Below are positions 58,072 to 64,000 of a stretch of 64,000 nucleotides of DNA, piece after piece. Source of the stretch: Neofusicoccum parvum. Its lineage: Eukaryota > Ascomycota > Dothideomycetes > Botryosphaeriales > Botryosphaeriaceae. The first letter of the stretch is position 1; each line of letters begins with the position of its first letter. A program made the position numbers and the translations under genes. Location of the stretch: contig CP087206.1 in NCBI GenBank assembly GCA_020912385.1, positions 4,030,001 through 4,094,000 of the forward strand, given 5' to 3'. The notes beneath the pieces are model-generated. The model saw only the letters and a list, made by a program, of their open reading frames with translations. It had not been told where the DNA came from and ran no database searches.

Positions 58072-60530
58072 TTAGCCATCCATATCCGGTTGCATCATTT
58101 GTTCATCGAGGAGTGAGAGGCGGCTGTCTAAGGTTGATAGGTCTGCGGGATTTTGACTGCGAAAGTGGGCATCCCAGCTGTCCTGTAATGATGTCAAACC
58201 ATGTGTCATACAGGGTTATCAAACACTTACCCAGTCAAATTCACCAGCCGATTGCGCGATACCGCTAAAGTCACCCAAATTTTCTTGAGGTGATGCCTCG
58301 TCAAAGAGGTTAAGCGCCTGGGCAAACGGATCCATTGGAGTTTCATAGTCCCAGGCAACGTTGGATTGGAGGGAGGAAGAGGCTGCTCAAAGAGTTTTGT
58401 ATTAGCGGACTTCATGCGAAGTCAGGTTGTATACGCACCGTCAGCGTGGGAGAAGTCGTTCATAGGTGGTGTTACTTCCTCCGAGGAATCATCCATGCCG
58501 TCGGCAGGGCTTGAAACGAACGCTCGTTTGGCTTTATCAAGTACTATTCGTAACACCTCGGCCGCTTTTCTAGCTTCATGAGACGAGTTGGCGGTCTGGA
58601 CCCAAATCTTGTAGGACTGCTGCAACGCATATATGACCTTGTCCCGTCGCTCTTGTTCCACCGCAGTCTCAACCAGCTGCGATGTAGCAGCGAGTTCCAT
58701 ATCGCAGTTGAGATCAAGGCACAGTATGGTTATTGCCAGCAGGAAATCATGATTCAGTACTGAGGTCAGCATCCAAATCTCTTGGCTAAGACGTCCTCCT
58801 GGTTGAACCTCGCGATGGAGGACCTCTTGGTGTTTCAGGATTTGGACGGCGGCTTCCATGCATGACGTGCGGGAGTATCCGTATTTGGCGTTCTTCCGGG
58901 CAGCTGTCAGATATTTGCGGTGCAAAATGCATCGGGCTCTGTTGAAGGTCATGTCCAGATGAATGCGCCGGATGATGGTTTGGCCATCGTCGGTGATTGA
59001 TCTCGACAGCGGGCGGAGCTGAAGACCGGCAGGGATTGTTGCACGAGTGTTGTGCAGCGTTCTGTCCAATTGCATGACATCACGGTACGATGAAGGCCAG
59101 GTGGATGTTGTCAGATCGGTGATCATCCCATACACGGACAGGAGCTTGTTACGAGTGTTGAGGTACAGCATCGGTGTCATGTCTGTATCAGGCCGTGGTG
59201 GGGGCAGGTCAATTATGTCCTCATCGAAGTCGTTGTCCAGCAAATTACGAGGTTCTGCTGTGTCGCATACAGATTCATTGACCATTCTGGGAAGACCGAC
59301 TTGTGTGGAAGACATGAGGTCAAGCTGGACAATGGTCGCCCAATGCCTTCGGCGCATCTCGGCATGAAAGGGCTTGATCTGCGGAGTGTGAGATGGATCG
59401 CGGTGATAGCCCTGGCGCATGGCCACGCGCACGATGATGCCTGCAAGGACCCAATTGTCCACTCTCGTATCTGCTGCAGGCAGGTGTTCCAGTGAGAAGT
59501 AAAGCAGGAGCGTTTCAATGGTGTGTGGAACAACCTTAGTGTATTTTCCAAGGATCAGACACTGGACAACCTTTTCCTTGTAGGCGTCGAGTACTTTCTG
59601 GTGGTCAGACAAGACCTGGAGTGGGCTGGACTCCCGCTGCTGAATATGAGTGCCGAGAGCCATGAGGGCGTAAAGAAGGCCAAGCCACATCAAAGGGGTC
59701 TCAGAGGGGTTAAGCCAGAATTTTTCATAATCTTTGAGGAAAGTGGGACCGTGGATCATGCTGGACGCGATGTCCATGGCGTTGAAATACTTTGAGACCA
59801 GCCTGTCAGCTACGGGTCTTGAGGGGATCAAGGAAAGAATTGATTCCTTGGTGGCGTGACTGTTGCATCCGAAGAGCAGCCTGGGACCATCGCTCTCGTC
59901 TTGACTGGATTCAGGAAAGTGGGAAGAACCAGGCCGTGCGTTGTTGTCCTCAAAGTGGTCCTTGAGCTCTGCGATCTGGAAGGCATTAGCGCTGCGATGA
60001 GGGTAGGACAAGAGAGGACGTACGCCGTCGAGAATGGCGATCCAGTGATCGCCGCTGACATATCGGGTCTCGTCGTTTTCCAGACTGATTCGGCCAAAGC
60101 TATCGGAAAGCTCGGTGTCCTGCGCATTGAGGGTTGTGGGCAGAGCAGGGGTGGGAGAGGGCTTGACATTGACCGAATTCATCAAGGTCACCACAAGACC
60201 TTCCAGCTGATTGATTCTGTCCTGCATGCCGGGCGACGGTTGAGGATAGCGGCGGCTTTGATTGACTCTGCTGATGGCGGACGGGGTTGACGAGACATAG
60301 GTGCAAGAATAAGATAAGCCGCGGTTAGAGCAGGTGCCGCACGGCTGGTTGCGGTCGCATTTGAGTCTGGCAACGATCAGCTGTGGAAGTGGGCAGCAGA
60401 AGGCGCTAGTCTACTTTCTGCGGCGGCACAGAGTACACGAGAGCTGAGGCTTGTCTCTGCGGCGATTCGGCGGCGGACGCGGCCTGTCATTGGGCTCTTG
60501 GGTGGCTGCGAGGTGTGTTGTGTCAGCCAT
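58072..60530 (-). CDS. Zn2Cys6 transcription factor, likely cluster regulator
   Basis: Five exons (60530-60415, 60366-60024, 59975-58439, 58382-58231, 58182-58072) join in phase to 752 residues. The zinc cluster spans residues 32-60, split by intron 1: CTLC-RRRKLK-C-DRNQP-C-GTC-SNRGLSYS-C. A coil, MQDRINQLEGLVVTLMNSV, follows. Intron 2 (60023-59976, 48 nt) is in frame and stop-free; removing it restores AILDG-IAELKDHF, a conserved junction of this family. The PF04082 domain has HAEMRRRHWATIVQLDLM and GLPRMV. The position between the hydrolase and the exporter of a PKS-NRPS cluster suggests a pathway-specific activator. Its promoter faces the exporter and holds four CGGACGGT repeats, a plausible self-regulatory site. 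Confidence 0.9.
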
Positions 60531-61567
60531 GGTCGGCCAGCGAGGAGTCCCAAGACTGCACGGCGGCAGGGCCAGCGCGCCGCTCGGAAAGCTTATAAGC
60601 TTTATGCTTGGAGCTGCGTGGATCCATTTTGGGAGGGTGGTGGAGTCGTTTTGAGGCGGGCGGCGCTCCTCCGACCGGCGCTCGCTTCTGCCTGCCTGCG
60701 CCTCACGTGGCCCGATGATGGCGCAGCCCGACACATTTCTACCACGCTTGCTCCAGTCACGGCTGATCAAAGCGCATCTCTACATCTCACAACCCCGTTC
60801 TTCGGTCCACAATCAGTCCCAGCATCACAGCGTCACGTGTGCCGCACTGCTTAGTCACGAGCCACGGCCTGTGTGATTGCGGCCCGACGTGGCCGACGAC
60901 AAACGCGAAACCGACGTCAAACAACACCGTCAACCTCGTTCAATCACCAGAGTCAGCGCCCAAGTGGCGGTGTGAGGGACACGGTTCGCGTCAATGCTCA
61001 CGCTCCAGCCGCCGCCATCGAAGATGGGTGCTCCTTCAGCACTGGCGACAGCAGCCGCTGTTGTCGAACGACTTCACCTGACCGCCAATCAGATTGCGGC
61101 AGCGCTTTACAATGGCTGTGCTGCCCAGCTGGAGGTGAGGACGAGGCAATCAGGATGACAACCCCGGGGCATTGCCCAGCAAAAGAGATGGGCTTTGCAT
61201 GCAGGGCGGACGGTGAGCGGACGGTGAGCGGACGGTCGGCTTTACACGCGGACGGTCGGTGCGGCGCTTTTCGGCCTCGTTCCGAAAGTACTCTCATTTG
61301 TTCCCAATGCAGTTCAATTTGCTCCTTTCTTGCCGCTTTCGTACCGTTTTCTGTCCGAACGTCCGATCGTCCGCCTCCGCTATGGTCTCCTGTATTGCGC
61401 CGCCAGCAAAAGTTTCCAGCCTCATTCTCCTTTGACGTCTGTAGCCAACGCTATTTGAGCCGCATTCTCCAAGCCAGTTTGTATTAAAGGCCAAGAAATG
61501 GTTCGCCCAAATTCCCGAGTTCAACGAAGCCGACCCCGCTGACTGCGAGCCATGAGCAACAGCAAAC
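60531..61567. promoter_or_regulatory. Bidirectional promoter of regulator and exporter
   Basis: About 1.0 kb between divergent starts, GC-rich in the left part and pyrimidine-rich towards the exporter. It contains the tandem CGGACGGT array at 61207-61256. Short ORFs here lack any recognisable domain. Confidence 0.55.
61207..61256. repeat. Array of four CGGACGGT repeats
   Basis: CGGACGGT occurs at 61207-61214, 61218-61225, 61229-61236 and 61249-61256. The first three are spaced exactly 11 bp apart and separated by GAG; the fourth follows after 20 bp. Direct CGG triplets are typical half-sites of Zn2Cys6 regulators, and an 11-bp period would place them on nearly the same face of the helix. CGGACG also occurs in the synthase promoter. 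Confidence 0.7.
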
Positions 61568-63239
61568 ATGACTTCAACTACAGACTCCAAGCATAGCAAG
61601 TCTGAATCTACTACCGACCTTGAGAAACAGGACGTAGAAGACTCCCAGAAGGATTCCAGCATCCAGATTCCGGCACAGGATGGCCAAGACCCGAACTTGG
61701 TTGACTGGGACGGTCCAGACGATCCGACAAACCCTATGAACTGGCCCAAATCGAAACGTCTGGGTCATGTAGTCATGGCCAGCATAACGACTCTCTTTGC
61801 GTGAGCCTATCCACACTTTGCTACACTCCTTCTGGTCTGACTAAGACACGTGCAGGAACATCACTTCCACGGCGTTTGCCCCCGCCGCCAAATCGCTTCA
61901 GAAGGACTTTGACGTCACCAACAGTACTGTCGCCGCTCTGACAGTCTCCATCTATCTGCTTGGCTTTGCCTTCGGTCCACTGGTGATAGCGCCCCTCTCT
62001 GAGCACTTTGGACGCGTCAATGTCTACCGTGTCTGCATGGTTGTCACTTTAGGCTTCTTGGTAGGCTGTTCGCAAGCCACAAACCTCGGCATGTTTCTTG
62101 TATTCCGCCTTATCACAGGTATCGCTGGATCTGGACCAGGAACGATTGGAGGTGGCACCATTGCAGATGTTATGCCACCGGAGAACAGAGGTAAAGCTAT
62201 GGGTGCCTTCGCCATGGGCCCGCTCATGGGTCCAGTGCTCGGCCCTCTCATGGCTGGATTTGTTGCGCAATATCTAAACTGGCGTTGGGTGTTCAGAATT
62301 CTCTACATCGCGGTATGCTAGCCTTTCCCTCAACAAGTGACTCTACTAATGTGTTACTTTCCAGACTGCCGTCGTCACCGCCGTACTCTACCTCATCATG
62401 CGTGAGACGTACGGGCCGGTGATCCTAAAGCGCAAGGCCGAGAGACTTCGCAAAGAGACTGGCAACCCTGACCTACACACCAAGTTCGAGCTGAACGGCG
62501 TCGGTCCTCTGGGATCGCTATGGATCGCCCTGCAGCGCCCGACCAAGATGCTCATCTTCTCGCCAATCACGTTCCTCCTCTCGCTCTACTGCGCCTTCGT
62601 GTTCGGCCTCTTGATCCTACTCTTCACCACGTTCTCGTCTGTCTACTCGAAACAATATGGATTCAGCGTGAGCATGGGAGGGCTGTCATACCTTGGGTTA
62701 GGAATGGGTTTGGCTGTGGGCCTGGTTCTCTTTGGCGTCCTGTCTGACAAGGTGGCCAAAAAGGATTCAGCCAAGAGCTCTGAATGGAAGCCCGAGGCAC
62801 GCCTTCTGCTGATGGTTTGGTTTGCACCTGTCATTCCTGGGGGCTTCTTTTGGTACGGGTGGACCTCATACTACAAGGTGCACTGGATTCTCCCAATCAT
62901 TGGCACTTCGTTCATCGGCATGGGTGCTCTCATGGTCATGGTACGTAACCCCTCCCAATAGGATCGTCGGTAAGCTGACGACGGCAGATGCCTATCCAAG
63001 TTTATCTTGTCGACGCGTTCGGGCCACGCGTTGCGGCATCCGCCTTGGCTGCCAACACGCTCCTTCGGTCTCTTGCCGGCTGCTTTGTGCCATTGGCCGG
63101 ACCTTCGCTGTACGACTCCCTCGGACTCGGGTGGGGAAACACGCTTCTGGGGTTTGTCGCCATCGGCTTCACCTCACTGCCCATCCTCTTCTACAGATTC
63201 GGAGGAAGGCTGAGGCTCAAGTTCCCCGTGAACTTCTAA
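61568..63239 (+). CDS. MFS exporter, DHA1 family
   Basis: Four exons (61568-61800, 61856-62312, 62365-62940, 62988-63239) join in phase to 505 residues. The acidic N-terminus contains LVDWDGPDDPTNPMNWPKSKR, the mark of fungal drug:H+ antiporter-1 transporters (Tpo/FLU1-like). Twelve hydrophobic helices follow, with APLSEHFGR (loop 2-3), the motif GSGPGTIGGGTIADVMPPENRGKA in two parts, and GPLMGPVLGPLMAGF, the antiporter motif C. A plasma-membrane proton antiporter exporting the cluster product or giving self-resistance is expected. It is divergent from the regulator gene and upstream of the Diels-Alderase-like gene. Confidence 0.93.
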
Positions 63240-63738
63240 GCTCAGGGGATATGGGGTTGTAAATTACGAAACAAGATAGGAGTTTGGTCTAGGCGTCCGG
63301 AGCAAACGGTCAATAGCTCTGACTCTGTGATTATGCACCATCCGGCTAATTCTACGATAGAATGAATATACTGTAATACGGGAGCTGCCAGGTGTTCCCA
63401 ATGTTTAGAGTTGGCCGGAGATGTGGCAGTTTCACCGAAGAACTCCGAAAAGGCAACCACCCCTGGTCTCGGCGCGCTCACCAAAGCGCGCACGCCCAAC
63501 GCAGCCACGGACCCCGCAGATCGGGGCCTCGAGCAGGACCAGAGAGCCCATTCGGCGCTTTTTGAGGCTCGGATCCAGGGCTAGCGGTCAAGCGTATCCC
63601 GGACTACAGCCTTGGAAAGTGATATATATCCCTCCACCCGGATCTACACCTAACTGATTGCGTTGCCTTGGCCCTCTTTGGGAACGACTCATTCGACCCG
63701 CATTTCCCTTCCCAATTCGTGCGTTTCCAATCACATCG
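63240..63738. promoter_or_regulatory. Exporter 3' end and promoter of the Diels-Alderase-like gene
   Basis: These 499 bases follow the exporter stop and precede the next start on the same strand. One CGTCCG (reverse complement CGGACG) lies at 63294-63299. No gene is recognised. Confidence 0.4.
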
Positions 63739-64000
63739 ATGGCGCAGCAGCCGCAGAAGCCGGCGGCGTTTCACGTTACGGCGGCCGACGCCGTGACGGA
63801 GGGCCCGTCGTGGACCGGGCACGCCAACGACGCGTTCCCCAAGAACGGCAGCCTCAGCAAGACGCACTGGGAGATGTGGATGCTGGAGGGCGTGCAGCAG
63901 GACGGGCAGGCGGGCGTGACCATCACCTTCTTCATCGACGGGTCGCAGACGTTCCACGGCAGCGACCCGCTGCACATCACCTTCCACGCGCTGCTCCCGG
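63739..64000 (+). CDS. Lipocalin-like Diels-Alderase family protein, 5' part only
   Basis: The ORF starts at the ATG at 63739 and is open for 87 codons to the window edge, so it is incomplete. The segment KTHWEMWMLEGV, followed by GVTITFFIDGSQ and then HITFHALLP, matches the first strands of the fungal double-lipocalin Diels-Alderases (Phm7/Fsa2/CghA type; also CrtC-like hydroxyneurosporene synthase fold) in spacing: a W-E-x-W-x-[FL]-[DE] strand, a [SF]-[FY]-x-D strand and a [LW]-P end. There is no signal peptide. Such enzymes catalyse intramolecular [4+2] cycloaddition of linear PKS-NRPS products and are nearly always encoded next to the synthase. The call is from pattern only, on a partial protein. 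Confidence 0.55.
   Translation, partial: MAQQPQKPAAFHVTAADAVTEGPSWTGHANDAFPKNGSLSKTHWEMWMLEGVQQDGQAGVTITFFIDGSQTFHGSDPLHITFHALLP

Overview
The window is nuclear DNA of a filamentous ascomycete (Pezizomycotina). The evidence is short introns (about 47-60 nt, mostly GT-AG with CTGAC/CTAAC-like branch sites), several Zn2Cys6 regulators, a HET-domain gene, a Goodbye/STAND NLR-like gene, PTH11/SAT4-type membrane proteins and a hybrid PKS-NRPS. Gene content is compatible with a plant-associated Dothideomycete or Sordariomycete, but genus cannot be read from the sequence. Exon joins given here were worked out by hand from splice signals and reading phase.

Layout. 0-5.5 kb: 5' part of a GT90 (CAP10-like) glycosyltransferase gene, divergent from the RNA cytidine acetyltransferase KRE33/NAT10. 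5.5-15 kb: gene-poor spacers around a SAT4-type membrane protein, a Zn2Cys6 regulator and a HET gene. 15-24 kb: four same-strand genes that look like a sugar-use module (MFS sugar transporter, zinc polyol dehydrogenase, second MFS sugar transporter, intracellular GH43 glycosidase). 25-38 kb: a second SAT4-type protein, a tartrate/isopropylmalate-type dehydrogenase, an SDR, a CYP504-like P450, two head-to-head Zn2Cys6 regulators and an amidohydrolase, which looks like small-molecule catabolism. 38.6-43.1 kb: one large STAND/NLR-like gene. 43.1-44.9 kb: an AT-rich gene-free gap holding a decayed copy of a piece of the neighbouring NRPS adenylation domain and a near-perfect hairpin.

44.9-64 kb is a secondary-metabolite cluster: a 3992-residue PKS-NRPS (KS-AT-DH-MT-KR-ACP-C-A-T-R, no enoylreductase), a divergent FSH1-type serine hydrolase, a Zn2Cys6 regulator, a DHA1-type MFS exporter and, cut by the window edge, a gene resembling the lipocalin-like Diels-Alderases of decalin-tetramate and cytochalasan pathways. 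The synthase would make an amino-acid-capped reduced polyketide, the hydrolase may edit or release intermediates, the Diels-Alderase-like protein would set a ring by cycloaddition, the regulator would switch the set on, and the MFS protein would export product. A trans-acting enoylreductase is not seen and may lie beyond 64 kb. Promoters in the cluster share a CGGACG motif, with four copies of CGGACGGT between the regulator and the exporter.

The most unusual points are the cluster itself, the relic A-domain fragment beside its parent, a 13-nt micro-exon that restores a conserved transporter motif, a GC-AG intron, and two in-frame introns that a simple ORF reading would miss.
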